Below are positions 23,596-31,063 of a stretch of 35,796 nucleotides of DNA, piece after piece. Position 1 is the stretch's first letter. Each line of letters starts with the position of its first letter. The position numbers and the translations under genes are program-made. This DNA is from Bacteroides sp. (GTDB taxonomy: Bacteria > Bacteroidota > Bacteroidia > Bacteroidales > Bacteroidaceae). The stretch is taken from the NCBI GenBank assembly GCA_017630035.1, contig JAGBWA010000010.1:1-35796 (forward strand), in the 5' to 3' direction. The notes beneath the pieces were generated by a model, which was not told where the DNA came from, made no database searches, and worked only from the letters and a program-made list of their open reading frames with translations.

Positions 23596-24711
23596 TTATT
23601 TTTTTAAGTCGTCAAAATAGGTGTCGAGCAAGTTTTTGGCGGCAATAAACGAAGTTAAGTTGCCATTCAATACTTGTGCTTCTTTCTGTGCAAGCAATGC
23701 TTCTATCTTTGGATTTTGGTAGAAGCTTTGTTGCAGTTGCTCGTTGATGCTTTCGTACATCCAATACTTGCTTTGTTCGTTTCTTCGATAGTCGAAGTAA
23801 CCATTCTTCTTTACGAAATCCATGTAGCTATACACCATATCCCAAATCTCTTTCACGCCAATATTGTAGAAGCCAGAGTAGGTGAGTACTTGCGGATTCC
23901 AACCACTATCGGGAGCTGGGAAGAGGTGTAGTGCATTCTTGAATTGTGTTGCCGCGAGTTTTGCACGCTCAAGGTTGTCGCCATCTGCTTTGTTTATCAC
24001 AATGCCATCGGCCATCTCCATGATACCACGTTTAATGCCTTGTAGCTCATCGCCTGTGCCGGCAAGTTGAATCAATAGGAAGAAGTCTACCATTGAGTGT
24101 ACGGCCGTTTCGCTTTGTCCCACACCAACGGTTTCGACGAATATCTTATCGAATCCAGCTGCTTCGCAAAGAATGATTGTTTCGCGTGTTTTGCGCGCTA
24201 CGCCGCCAAGCGAACCAGCTGATGGACTAGGACGTATGAACGATTTTGGATGAACAGATAGCTTCTCCATGCGTGTCTTGTCGCCCAAGATACTTCCTTT
24301 GCTTCGTTCGCTACTTGGATCGATAGCTAATACAGCCAACTTACCGCCATAGGTATCCAATACGTGCAAACCAAATGCGTCGATAGAGGTACTTTTACCT
24401 GCGCCTGGCACACCGCTGATGCCGATACGAATAGATTCACCGCTATAGGGTAAACATTTCTCGATAACCTCTTGTGCAATAGCTTGATGCTCGGGTTTTA
24501 AACTTTCCACTAACGTAACGGCTTGACTCAAGATGGTAACGTCGCCTTTTACGATACCTTCCACATAATCGGGTACGGTAAGTTCGCGTTTCTTGCGTCT
24601 CACTAAGTAAGGATTTACCGATGCTGGTTGCTCTATTCCTGCATTAACGGTTAGCCCTTTGTAGGCTTCGTCGTTTTCAGGATGTTCCATATGGTGATGA
24701 TTGTCAGACAT
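23596..24711 (-). CDS. meaB: MeaB, G-protein chaperone of methylmalonyl-CoA mutase
   Basis: A SIMIBI-class GTPase that protects and reloads adenosylcobalamin-dependent methylmalonyl-CoA mutase. It is 371 aa. P-loop GISGVPGAGKST is at about 98-109, AIDPSSERSKGSILGDKTRM follows, the switch is FVETVGVGQSE, and the guanine-specificity motif is INKADGDN. The N-terminal helical arm and the C-terminal dimerisation arm are both present. The mutase genes (mutA/mutB) are not in the window. It sits 5 bp after the DUF1573 gene and 17 bp before the ATPase gene, so cotranscription is likely. Confidence 0.95.
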   Translation of the reverse strand: MSDNHHHMEHPENDEAYKGLTVNAGIEQPASVNPYLVRRKKRELTVPDYVEGIVKGDVTILSQAVTLVESLKPEHQAIAQEVIEKCLPYSGESIRIGISGVPGAGKSTSIDAFGLHVLDTYGGKLAVLAIDPSSERSKGSILGDKTRMEKLSVHPKSFIRPSPSAGSLGGVARKTRETIILCEAAGFDKIFVETVGVGQSETAVHSMVDFFLLIQLAGTGDELQGIKRGIMEMADGIVINKADGDNLERAKLAATQFKNALHLFPAPDSGWNPQVLTYSGFYNIGVKEIWDMVYSYMDFVKKNGYFDYRRNEQSKYWMYESINEQLQQSFYQNPKIEALLAQKEAQVLNGNLTSFIAAKNLLDTYFDDLKK

Positions 24712-24716
24712 ATATT

Positions 24717-25781
24717 CTAATAGTTTATGTTTATTTCAGTTTTCGGTTGGTTCGGATTGTTTGTTATCAACAATACCTTTATCTGATTCTCTTGCTTGTT
24801 CAATGTCTTTTTGTTCAGCGTTACGCGCAAACGTGCTGATTGTTTGGGTTGTAGCGTGCTCTTTTTCAAGCTAACTGTAGCACCGCTTCCAATAACTTGC
24901 ACGTTCATAATTTTTAGCGTCGATGCACCAGTATTGGTCAGCGTAATGTCGCATTTGGCGCTTCCTTTAGTAGCTAATGCTTGACTGATGCTACCCTTCT
25001 TCATGCTTATCTCCAAGCGTGGCGCTTTGCTTTTCTCTGTTTCCGAGAGCGTAGAGAAATCGGGTAGGAGAATAGCGCTCAATGGTATAGCATTCTCTTC
25101 GCTCACCTTGTCGCCGGTGAATCGTGAAAGGTACACGGTCGATTCGTTTAAGCCGACATTGCTCAATAATTCCGTGTTGAGCGTTAATGTGATGTGTCCT
25201 CTATCGCCATGTTCGAGCAGTGAAGGAGTAGCTTCCATTTCTACATAAGCAGGTAGGTGCATAATAACCGGTTCGTATGCTTTGTTCGATTGGTTTACAA
25301 TGCTCATTTCGAACGTTGGTCGTTCGCCTTTGGTGGCATCGTGGAATACGATTTCTTGCTTGTCTATACGCAATCCATCAATGACGTACGGATGTGTTTT
25401 TGAATAATCTTTTAGTTTCTCTACTACTTTCCCTTTGAAGTGGATGTATTTCAACGCTTCAGCATTCGATAGGATAGCTATCGATTTGTGGAAACTTCCC
25501 AATGCTTTTGCATCGAACACCACTTCGATCACTCCTTTATCGTTGGGAGCAATAGCGGCTGTTGTCCATTGTGCAACACTACACGCACAATCGGGAATCA
25601 CCTCGTTGATTACAAGTGGCTTGTCGCCCGTGTTTGTGATGTTGAAACGAGCTGTTCCCGGCTGCTTCCATTCCACTTCGCCAAAGTCGAAAGTTTCGTT
25701 GTCTATCGACATTTTAGCTTGCGAATAAGCATGGGTAATGAATAGTAAGTTTGCTAATATGATGAACAAGACTCTTGTCAT
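24717..25781 (-). CDS. DUF1573 domain-containing exported protein
   Basis: I choose MTRVLFIILANLLF at 25781 (354 aa). It begins a signal peptide ending AYSQ, and the longer frame to 25865 runs through a promoter and into a terminator. The first DUF1573 domain (about 20-120) shows the hallmark FDFGEVEWKQPGTARFNITNTGDKPLVINEVIPDCACS pattern, spanning about residues 29-66. A second Ig-like domain and a third (LTNTGASTLKIMNVQVIGSG) follow. It is a periplasmic or surface protein made of Ig-like folds, with function unknown. It heads the operon with meaB and the ATPase/DUF4435 pair. Confidence 0.9.
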   Translation of the reverse strand: MTRVLFIILANLLFITHAYSQAKMSIDNETFDFGEVEWKQPGTARFNITNTGDKPLVINEVIPDCACSVAQWTTAAIAPNDKGVIEVVFDAKALGSFHKSIAILSNAEALKYIHFKGKVVEKLKDYSKTHPYVIDGLRIDKQEIVFHDATKGERPTFEMSIVNQSNKAYEPVIMHLPAYVEMEATPSLLEHGDRGHITLTLNTELLSNVGLNESTVYLSRFTGDKVSEENAIPLSAILLPDFSTLSETEKSKAPRLEISMKKGSISQALATKGSAKCDITLTNTGASTLKIMNVQVIGSGATVSLKKSTLQPKQSARLRVTLNKKTLNKQENQIKVLLITNNPNQPKTEININY

Positions 25782-25807
25782 AAAATCAAAGTTTTCAGTT
25801 TCCTCTG

Positions 25808-25838
25808 CGAAGATACTATAAACATTGCGAAGCGCAAA
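25808..25838 (-). promoter_or_regulatory. Promoter of the DUF1573-meaB-ATPase-DUF4435 operon
   Basis: On the minus strand, -33 TTTG (25835-25838), a 19-bp spacer and -7 TAtcTTCG (25808-25815, one mismatch to TAnnTTTG) are present. The ATG at 25781 would have a leader of about 20 nt. Confidence 0.5.
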
Positions 25839-25857
25839 ACGAATGCGACATTTTTCA

Positions 25858-25893
25858 TAAAACAAAAGAGGAACTTCATCACGAAGTCCCTCT
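25858..25893 (-). terminator. Terminator of the putative small RNA
   Basis: The minus-strand stem is AGAGGGACTTC/GAAGTTCCTCT (11 bp with one G-U) and the loop is GTGAT. It is followed by TTTGTTTTATG. It is separate from the pepD terminator at 26103. Confidence 0.65.
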
Positions 25894-26017
25894 TCCCCTT
25901 TCCTTTTTATGTAAAAAGCCTGTTTCGTTTTTGCGTTTTTACAATCTTTAATAACCTTAAAATACTAATACTATGAAAACTGAATATTTACTTTTTTGTT
26001 GCTTCTTTCTTCTTTTT
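25866..26017 (-). ncRNA. Putative small RNA of about 150 nt
   Basis: A strong promoter (-7 TAccTTTG at 26024-26031) and a rho-independent terminator (25858-25893) bound a 150-nt minus-strand stretch with no ATG-initiated ORF. The RNA is A-rich with an internal GTAAAAA...TTTTTAC hairpin (about 25911-25941). It is separated from pepD by the pepD terminator and from DUF1573 by its own terminator and a new promoter. I do not recognise a known RNA family. Confidence 0.45.
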
Positions 26018-26023
26018 ACAACG

Positions 26024-26054
26024 CAAAGGTAGAGCGTTTGTTCAATGTGACCAA
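26024..26054 (-). promoter_or_regulatory. Promoter of the putative small RNA
   Basis: On the minus strand, -33 TTG (26052-26054), a 20-bp spacer and -7 TAccTTTG (26024-26031) are present. The -7 box is identical to that of the tRNA-Pro promoter. Confidence 0.6.
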
Positions 26055-26102
26055 TACTTTTTTTGAGAAAAGTCGTTTTTTCGTCGATTTTCTTGATATA
26101 GG

Positions 26103-26135
26103 TCAAGAAAAAGAGGAAGGCAAATCGCCTTCCTC
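26103..26135 (-). terminator. Terminator of pepD
   Basis: The minus-strand stem is GAGGAAGGC/GCCTTCCTC (9 bp, 26113-26135) and the loop is GATTT. It is followed by TTTTTCTTG. It lies 12 bp after the pepD stop. Confidence 0.85.
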
Positions 26136-26146
26136 GTGTTATTTTG

Positions 26147-27604
26147 TTATTTTAATGGTGTTTTTTCTAACGTTGCTATTAAGAAATCGTAGAATTTGCT
26201 TACGGTTGGTATTAGCACACGTTCGTCGGGCGAGTGTGGTGAACGCAAGGTAGGACCAAACGAAACCATGTCTAATCCTGGATAGGTAGCACCAATGATG
26301 CCACATTCCAAACCAGCATGAATCACCTTAACGGCAGGTTCTGTTCCAAATTGTTCTTTATACGATTGCTTCATAGCATGCAAGATAGGCGAATTTACGT
26401 TTGGTTGCCATCCTGAATATCCACCGCTTGTTTCCACCTTCATGCCCGCTAATGAGAAGCATGCGATGAGGCTATCGGCTAAGAAATCCTTCATGGTGTC
26501 GCACGAGCTACGTGCAAGGATACGCACCTCTGCTTTACCTTCGCCAATGGTTACGATAGCCAGGTTAGACGATGTTTCTACCGTGTCGGGAACGGTAGGA
26601 ATCATACGCATCACGCCATCTTGAATAGCCATCAGCAAGTTGATAAGATTGTCTTGAATCTCTTCCGGTACCATTGTTTGTGGCATGTCGGTATCTTCAA
26701 TCTTCAAGATTACGTCGCTTTCAATGGTTTCGTATTCCGCATTGATTTGTGCTTCGTATTCTTGGATATATTCGTTCAAACCATCGATATCTTCCGGATT
26801 GAATAGCAATACAGCAGTTGCTTCGCGTGGGATAGCGTTGCGCATGTTACCGCCTTCGAACTTAGCCAATTGGCAATCGAATTCAATCAGCAAATCGTGT
26901 ACCACGCGAGCTAATAGTTTGTTGGCATTTCCGCGTCCTTCGTTGATTTCCAATCCTGAGTGGCCACCGCGCAATCCTTTCAACGTTAATTTGCGCGCAA
27001 CGAAACCTTCGGCTGCTGCCTCTTCCTTATATTCCAAGAAAGCTTGAATGTTCAAACCACCGGCGCAACCAATGTACAATTCGCCTTCGTCTTCCGAATC
27101 CAAGTTAAGCAAAATTTCGCCTTGTAGTACGCCCGGTTTCAAACCGAAAGCACCATACATACCTGTCTCTTCGTCTTTGGTAATCAAAGCTTCTAGTGGT
27201 CCGTGCTTCAATGAGTTATCTTCCAAGATAGCCATGATAGCAGCTACGCCCATACCGTTGTCTGCACCGAGAGTAGTACCCTTCGCTTTCACCCATTCGC
27301 CATCGATGTATGTTTGGATAGGGTCGGTAGCAAAGTTGTGTACAGTGTCGTTATTTTTTTGTGGCACCATATCCATGTGAGCTTGTAGAATCACGCCTTT
27401 GCATTGTTCCATACCTGGCGTAGCTGGCTTGCGGATAATTACGTTGCCGGCATCATCTACGAACGATTCTAAACCTAAGTTCTTGCCGAAATCTACCAAG
27501 AACGCTGTAATCTGTTCCATCTGTCCGGATGGACGAGGAATTTGTGTCAACGAATAAAAATGCTTCCACACGTTTTGTGGCGCTAAATCTTTAATGGTAC
27601 TCAT
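26147..27604 (-). CDS. pepD: Aminoacyl-histidine dipeptidase (M20C, PepD)
   Basis: A cytoplasmic di-zinc peptidase that hydrolyses Xaa-His and other dipeptides. Its 485-aa length is typical. The N-terminus is RPSGQMEQI. Zinc-site motifs are GVILQAHMDMVPQ (H and catalytic D), TTLGADNGMGVAA (bridging D) and ALITKDEETGMYGAFGL (catalytic EE). IHAGLECGIIG and the C-terminal SPDERV region, with its preceding HSPDE histidine, complete the site. The dimerisation lid lies in the middle. It is preceded by 76 bp holding a REP hairpin and followed by its own terminator. Confidence 0.95.
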   Translation of the reverse strand: MSTIKDLAPQNVWKHFYSLTQIPRPSGQMEQITAFLVDFGKNLGLESFVDDAGNVIIRKPATPGMEQCKGVILQAHMDMVPQKNNDTVHNFATDPIQTYIDGEWVKAKGTTLGADNGMGVAAIMAILEDNSLKHGPLEALITKDEETGMYGAFGLKPGVLQGEILLNLDSEDEGELYIGCAGGLNIQAFLEYKEEAAAEGFVARKLTLKGLRGGHSGLEINEGRGNANKLLARVVHDLLIEFDCQLAKFEGGNMRNAIPREATAVLLFNPEDIDGLNEYIQEYEAQINAEYETIESDVILKIEDTDMPQTMVPEEIQDNLINLLMAIQDGVMRMIPTVPDTVETSSNLAIVTIGEGKAEVRILARSSCDTMKDFLADSLIACFSLAGMKVETSGGYSGWQPNVNSPILHAMKQSYKEQFGTEPAVKVIHAGLECGIIGATYPGLDMVSFGPTLRSPHSPDERVLIPTVSKFYDFLIATLEKTPLK

Positions 27605-27650
27605 AGTTTTGATTTTGTTAATATATTAATAATTTATGTTTTCTACTTGT

Positions 27651-27676
27651 GCGGACGCAGCACGCTACGTCCCTAC
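27651..27676 (-). repeat. REP-like hairpin (copy 1)
   Basis: The minus strand reads GTAGGGACGTAGCGTGCTGC followed by GTCCGC, with arms GGACG and AGC pairing with GCT and CGTCC. The core is identical to the copies at 32980 and 33251 but in the opposite orientation. It lies between the flippase-like gene and pepD. Confidence 0.8.
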
Positions 27677-27701
27677 TATCCTACTTGACTACTTGCAAGT
27701 G
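27677..27701. repeat. Octamer tract CTACTTGA at the end of the flippase-like gene
   Basis: CTACTATC, CTACTTGA and CTACTTGC lie in 8-bp register at about 27673-27696. On the coding (minus) strand this is the (CAAGTAGT)n type that also occurs at 34631-34650. It encodes the terminal QVVK and the TAG stop. Confidence 0.55.
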
Positions 27702-28655
27702 AATCCACCCCCACAAACCAAGCACAATCACCAGCAACGTTTGTATGCCATGTACAATCAGCGTAAAGATGGCTGCATCGGTGGGCGATACGCCATACAG
27801 CATCATCATGGTGATAACGGCAAAATGCCAAGGACCTGCACCGTTGGGCGTAGGTACAATCACTGCCACCGTACCTGCTACAAACATTACTAAACCCGCC
27901 AACCAACTTAAATGTTCGCTAAACGGAAAACAAAAGAAGGTTAAATAAAAATGCAAGTAGTAGCACGCCCAAATAGCTAACGTGTAGGCAACAAACAGCG
28001 GAATGTTGCGAACACTCTTCAGCGAGATAATCCCTTGCCAAATGTTTAGCGCAAACCCCTTCACCTTTTCGAAGAACGATAGCATGCGCAGCAATCGATA
28101 GATAATCCACACAAAGCCGCACACGCAAAACAACGATACGTAGAACCATGGCGTATGCAGCAGGTGGTCCACCGAAGGAATCTTAGTACCCGTTTCGCGG
28201 AAAAAGGTGGTAAAGATAGGCATCTGCAACAGCAACGTAACACCGGCAATGACGCCTATGCAAAGCGTGTCTATCAATCGTTCGGTAACCACCGTGCCAA
28301 GCGACTTGCCAAACGATACCTTATCGTATTTCGCCAACACGCCGCAACGCGATACCTCGCCCACACGCGGCAGCACCAAATTGGTGGCATACGACAAGAA
28401 GATAGCATCTACGCAATTGCTACTTTTGGGATGCTCGTTCAGCGGTTCCAACGCCTGCTTCCACCGCCAACCGCGGAAGACGTGACTAAGCACGCCAAAC
28501 ACCAACGACAGCACCATCCATCCCCAATGCATTTGCCGAAACAGCACATCGCGCACTTGCGAAAAGTCGAAATCGCGATACACCCAATAGAGGATAAAAC
28601 ATCCTAAAGCAAAGGGTAATACTACTTGAAAGCTCTTTTTTAATAGCTTATTCAT
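27681..28655 (-). CDS. Lysylphosphatidylglycerol synthase transmembrane region/flippase-like (UPF0104) protein
   Basis: A 324-aa integral inner-membrane protein with about eight hydrophobic segments (VVLPFALGCFILYWVY; GWMVLSLVFGVLSHVFRGWRW; VTERLIDTLCIGVIAGVTLLL; WLAGLVMFVAGTVAVIVPTPNGAGPWHFAVI, here a region of about residues 250-280). The RGWRWKQAL loop, the LPRVGEVSRCGVL motif and the PNGAGPWH motif are family hallmarks of the MprF/YbhN membrane domain. It lacks the MprF catalytic domain, so it is probably a lipid translocator or a related protein of unknown substrate. The C-terminus HLQVVK runs into an octamer repeat. Confidence 0.9.
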   Translation of the reverse strand: MNKLLKKSFQVVLPFALGCFILYWVYRDFDFSQVRDVLFRQMHWGWMVLSLVFGVLSHVFRGWRWKQALEPLNEHPKSSNCVDAIFLSYATNLVLPRVGEVSRCGVLAKYDKVSFGKSLGTVVTERLIDTLCIGVIAGVTLLLQMPIFTTFFRETGTKIPSVDHLLHTPWFYVSLFCVCGFVWIIYRLLRMLSFFEKVKGFALNIWQGIISLKSVRNIPLFVAYTLAIWACYYLHFYLTFFCFPFSEHLSWLAGLVMFVAGTVAVIVPTPNGAGPWHFAVITMMMLYGVSPTDAAIFTLIVHGIQTLLVIVLGLWGWIHLQVVK

Positions 28656-28697
28656 TGATTTTTGGCGAATTTGTTACGTTTTGTTAATGAAAAGAAT

Positions 28698-28705
28698 TAT
28701 CTTTG
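28698..28705 (+). promoter_or_regulatory. -7 box of rsmA
   Basis: TAtcTTTG on the plus strand lies 32 nt upstream of the ATG at 28738. Upstream TTG words are at non-optimal spacing. It faces the opposing -7 box at 28713-28720. Confidence 0.5.
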
Positions 28706-28712
28706 TCAGCTG

Positions 28713-28720
28713 CAAAAATA
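28713..28720 (-). promoter_or_regulatory. -7 box of the flippase-like gene
   Basis: The minus strand reads TAttTTTG, 57 nt upstream of the ATG at 28655. It is only 7 bp from the rsmA -7 box, in head-to-head orientation. Confidence 0.45.
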
Positions 28721-28737
28721 GCGAAATTAGTTGATAA

Positions 28738-29532
28738 ATGAGATTAGTAAAGCCTAAAAAGTTTCTTGGACAGCACTTCTTGAAAGATTTGAAAGTAGCT
28801 CAAGACATCGCCGACACGGTAGATGCCTGTCCCGAATTACCTGTTTTAGAGGTAGGACCAGGTATGGGTGTGCTGACGCAATATCTGTTGCCAAAGCAAC
28901 GCCCGCTGAAGGTGGTCGAGCTTGACTATGAGTCGGTTGCCTACTTGCGCGAAGCTTTCCCACAGCTGGAAGATAACATCATCGAAGACGACTTCTTGAA
29001 GATGAATCTCACCCGCCTATTCGATGGGAAACCCTTTGTGCTCACCGGTAACTATCCCTACAACATCTCCAGTCAGATATTCTTCAAGATGTTGGAGAAT
29101 AAAGACCTGATACCTTGTTGCACGGGTATGATACAGAAAGAGGTGGCCGAGCGTATGGCGGCAGGTCCAGGTAGCAAAACCTATGGCATACTTAGCGTAT
29201 TGATGCAAGCGTGGTATAAGGTAGAATACCTCTTCACGGTGCACGAACACGTCTTCAACCCGCCACCCAAAGTGAAGAGCGCCGTCATCCGCATGACGCG
29301 CAATGACACCACGCAGCTGGGATGCAACGAAGCGTTGTTTAAGCAAGTAGTGAAAACCACCTTCAATCAACGTCGCAAAACACTTCGCAACTCCATCAAA
29401 CCGATATTGGGAAAAGATTGTTCATTAACGCAAGATGCGTTGTTCGACAAACGCCCCGAGCAGCTATCCGTTCAGCAATTCATCGAATTGACGAACATGG
29501 TAGAGGAGGAGTTGGCGAAAAATAACTGCTAA
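28738..29532 (+). CDS. rsmA: 16S rRNA dimethyladenosine transferase (KsgA)
   Basis: Dimethylates A1518 and A1519 in helix 45 of 16S rRNA late in 30S assembly. The 264-aa length is typical. The N-terminus KPKKFLGQHFLKD is the family signature. Motif I is VLEVGPGMGVLTQYLL, and ELDYESVAYL binds SAM ribose. The catalytic motif IV is TGNYPYNISSQIF, where NYPY replaces the usual NLPY. The C-terminal helical domain (FNQRRKTLRNSIKPIL) binds rRNA. The mgtE gene follows after 69 bp filled by heptamer repeats. Confidence 0.97.
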   Translation: MRLVKPKKFLGQHFLKDLKVAQDIADTVDACPELPVLEVGPGMGVLTQYLLPKQRPLKVVELDYESVAYLREAFPQLEDNIIEDDFLKMNLTRLFDGKPFVLTGNYPYNISSQIFFKMLENKDLIPCCTGMIQKEVAERMAAGPGSKTYGILSVLMQAWYKVEYLFTVHEHVFNPPPKVKSAVIRMTRNDTTQLGCNEALFKQVVKTTFNQRRKTLRNSIKPILGKDCSLTQDALFDKRPEQLSVQQFIELTNMVEEELAKNNC

Positions 29533-29534
29533 GA

Positions 29535-29595
29535 GAGTGCTGAGTGCTGAATTAACTCAAAACTCACAACTCACAACTCATAACTCAAAACTCAA
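29535..29595. repeat. Heptamer tract between rsmA and mgtE
   Basis: GAGTGCT, GAGTGCT and GAATTAA lie at 29535-29555. Six uninterrupted 7-mers of type AACTCAN (AACTCAA, AACTCAC, AACTCAC, AACTCAT, AACTCAA, AACTCAA) fill 29554-29595. On the other strand this unit reads NTGAGTT, again containing GAGT. It fills nearly the whole 69-bp gap before mgtE. Confidence 0.85.
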
Positions 29596-29601
29596 TATGT
29601 T

Positions 29602-30948
29602 ATGGAACTAACACAAGAATTCTTTGATAGCGTAAAGCAGTGTATCGAGCAAAAAGAAGCCGATAAGCTGAAGGAGATGCTTGTCGACCTTCACCCGGCA
29701 GATATTGCCGAGTTGTGTAACGACCTCAACTTGGACGATGCACGCTTCATATACCGCTTGCTCGACAACGAGACAGCGGCCGACGTGTTGGTAGAAGCCG
29801 ACGAAGATGCGCGTAAGGAGCTGCTCGAAGCGCTTCCATCCGAAACCATTGCGAAGCGATTCGTGGACTACATGGATACCGACGATGCGGTAGACGTGAT
29901 GCGCGAGCTGGACGAAGATAAGCAAGAAGAGATTCTTGCACACATCGAAGACATTGAGCAGGCGGGCGATATTGTGGATTTGTTGAAGTACGACGAAGAC
30001 ACTGCCGGTGGTTTGATGGGTACCGAGATGGTGACCGTGAACGAAAACTGGAGTATGCCCGAGTGCTTGAAAGAGATGCGCATGCAAGCTGGCGAGCTGG
30101 ACGAGATATATTATGTATATGTGGTGGACGACGATGAGCGCTTGCGCGGTGTGTTCCCACTCACCAAGATGATTACCTCGCCATCGGTATCGAAGGTGAA
30201 GCACGTAATGGAGAAAGACCCCATCTCGGTGCATGTAGATACACCCGTGGAAGAGGTAGCGCAAGTTATCGAGAAGTACGACTTGGTGGCCGTGCCGGTT
30301 ATCGATAGCATTGGCCGCTTGATGGGACAAATCACCGTCGATGACGTGATGGACGAGGTGCGCGAGCAATCCGAACGCGACTACCAGTTGGCATCAGGTC
30401 TTTCGCAAGACGTAGAAACCGACGATAGCGTGATGCGCCAAACCACCGCACGTCTTCCTTGGTTGCTCATTGGTATGGTGGGCGGTATTGCCAGTTCTAT
30501 GGTGCTTGGTTGCTTCGACGAGATATTTGTGCAGCACCCCGAGATGGCGCTCTTCATCCCCTTGATTGGTGGTACGGCGGGTAACGTAGGTACGCAGTCG
30601 TCGGCTATCGTAGTACAAGGATTGGCCAACGGTTCGTTTGTTACGGAGAACGTAGCACGCCAGGTGGTGAAAGAGTCGGCCGTAGCTATTATCAACGCTA
30701 CGCTCATCTCCATCCTGGTCTATGCCTACAACTTCTTCCGCTATGGCGCCATCGAGCCGGTCACCCATTTGGTGCCTATCAGCTTGTTTGGCGTAATCAT
30801 GTTTGCCTCTATCTTTGGCATGCTGGTACCCCTAACGCTGGAGAAGCTAAAGATAGACCCCGCCATTGCTACCGGTCCCTTCGTCACTACGATGAACGAC
30901 CTTATCGGTATGCTTATCTACATGGGCATCACCACATCATTTAGCTGA
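29602..30948 (+). CDS. mgtE: Magnesium transporter MgtE
   Basis: A homodimeric Mg2+ channel of the inner membrane, gated by cytoplasmic Mg2+. Its 448-aa length is normal. The N-domain (MgtE_N, about 1-130) holds HPADIAELCNDLNLDDA and repeated acidic helices. A CBS pair (about 130-255) includes DTAGGLMGTEMVTV, VSKVKHVMEKDPISV and VPVIDSIGRLMGQITVDDVMDEV. A connecting helix then leads to five transmembrane helices with PLIGGTAGNVGTQSSAIVVQ, part of the ion pathway. It is probably read from the rsmA promoter, since none is visible in the repeat-filled gap. ATG at 29602 follows the heptamer tract. Confidence 0.96.
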   Translation: MELTQEFFDSVKQCIEQKEADKLKEMLVDLHPADIAELCNDLNLDDARFIYRLLDNETAADVLVEADEDARKELLEALPSETIAKRFVDYMDTDDAVDVMRELDEDKQEEILAHIEDIEQAGDIVDLLKYDEDTAGGLMGTEMVTVNENWSMPECLKEMRMQAGELDEIYYVYVVDDDERLRGVFPLTKMITSPSVSKVKHVMEKDPISVHVDTPVEEVAQVIEKYDLVAVPVIDSIGRLMGQITVDDVMDEVREQSERDYQLASGLSQDVETDDSVMRQTTARLPWLLIGMVGGIASSMVLGCFDEIFVQHPEMALFIPLIGGTAGNVGTQSSAIVVQGLANGSFVTENVARQVVKESAVAIINATLISILVYAYNFFRYGAIEPVTHLVPISLFGVIMFASIFGMLVPLTLEKLKIDPAIATGPFVTTMNDLIGMLIYMGITTSFS

Positions 30949-31006
30949 TTTTTAACGAAAAATAGAAATTTGTTGGCAAAAAAAGCGAACGAATCATTTA
31001 TTTATT

Positions 31007-31014
31007 TAACTTTG
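31007..31014 (+). promoter_or_regulatory. -7 box of the DUF349 gene
   Basis: TAacTTTG on the plus strand predicts a start near 31020. That would leave only about 7 nt before the ATG at 31028 but about 43 nt before the ATG at 31064. Confidence 0.45.
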
Positions 31015-31063
31015 TGCGAAACTAACCATGAAACGCACGTCGTTTCGAAAAACGAATATACTG

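Noticed and set aside
25782..25865. Extended N-terminus of the DUF1573 protein
   Set aside because: It would start next to the upstream terminator and read through the -33/-7 region. The signal peptide begins at the Met encoded at 25781.
25973..26032. 19-codon plus-strand ORF (MKTEYLLFCCFFLLFTTQR)
   Set aside because: It has no plus-strand promoter or downstream plus-strand gene, lies antisense to the putative small RNA, and is too short to support as a gene.
29608..30369. 253-aa minus-strand ORF antisense to mgtE
   Set aside because: It is a His/Leu-rich shadow of the biased mgtE codons and has no family features.
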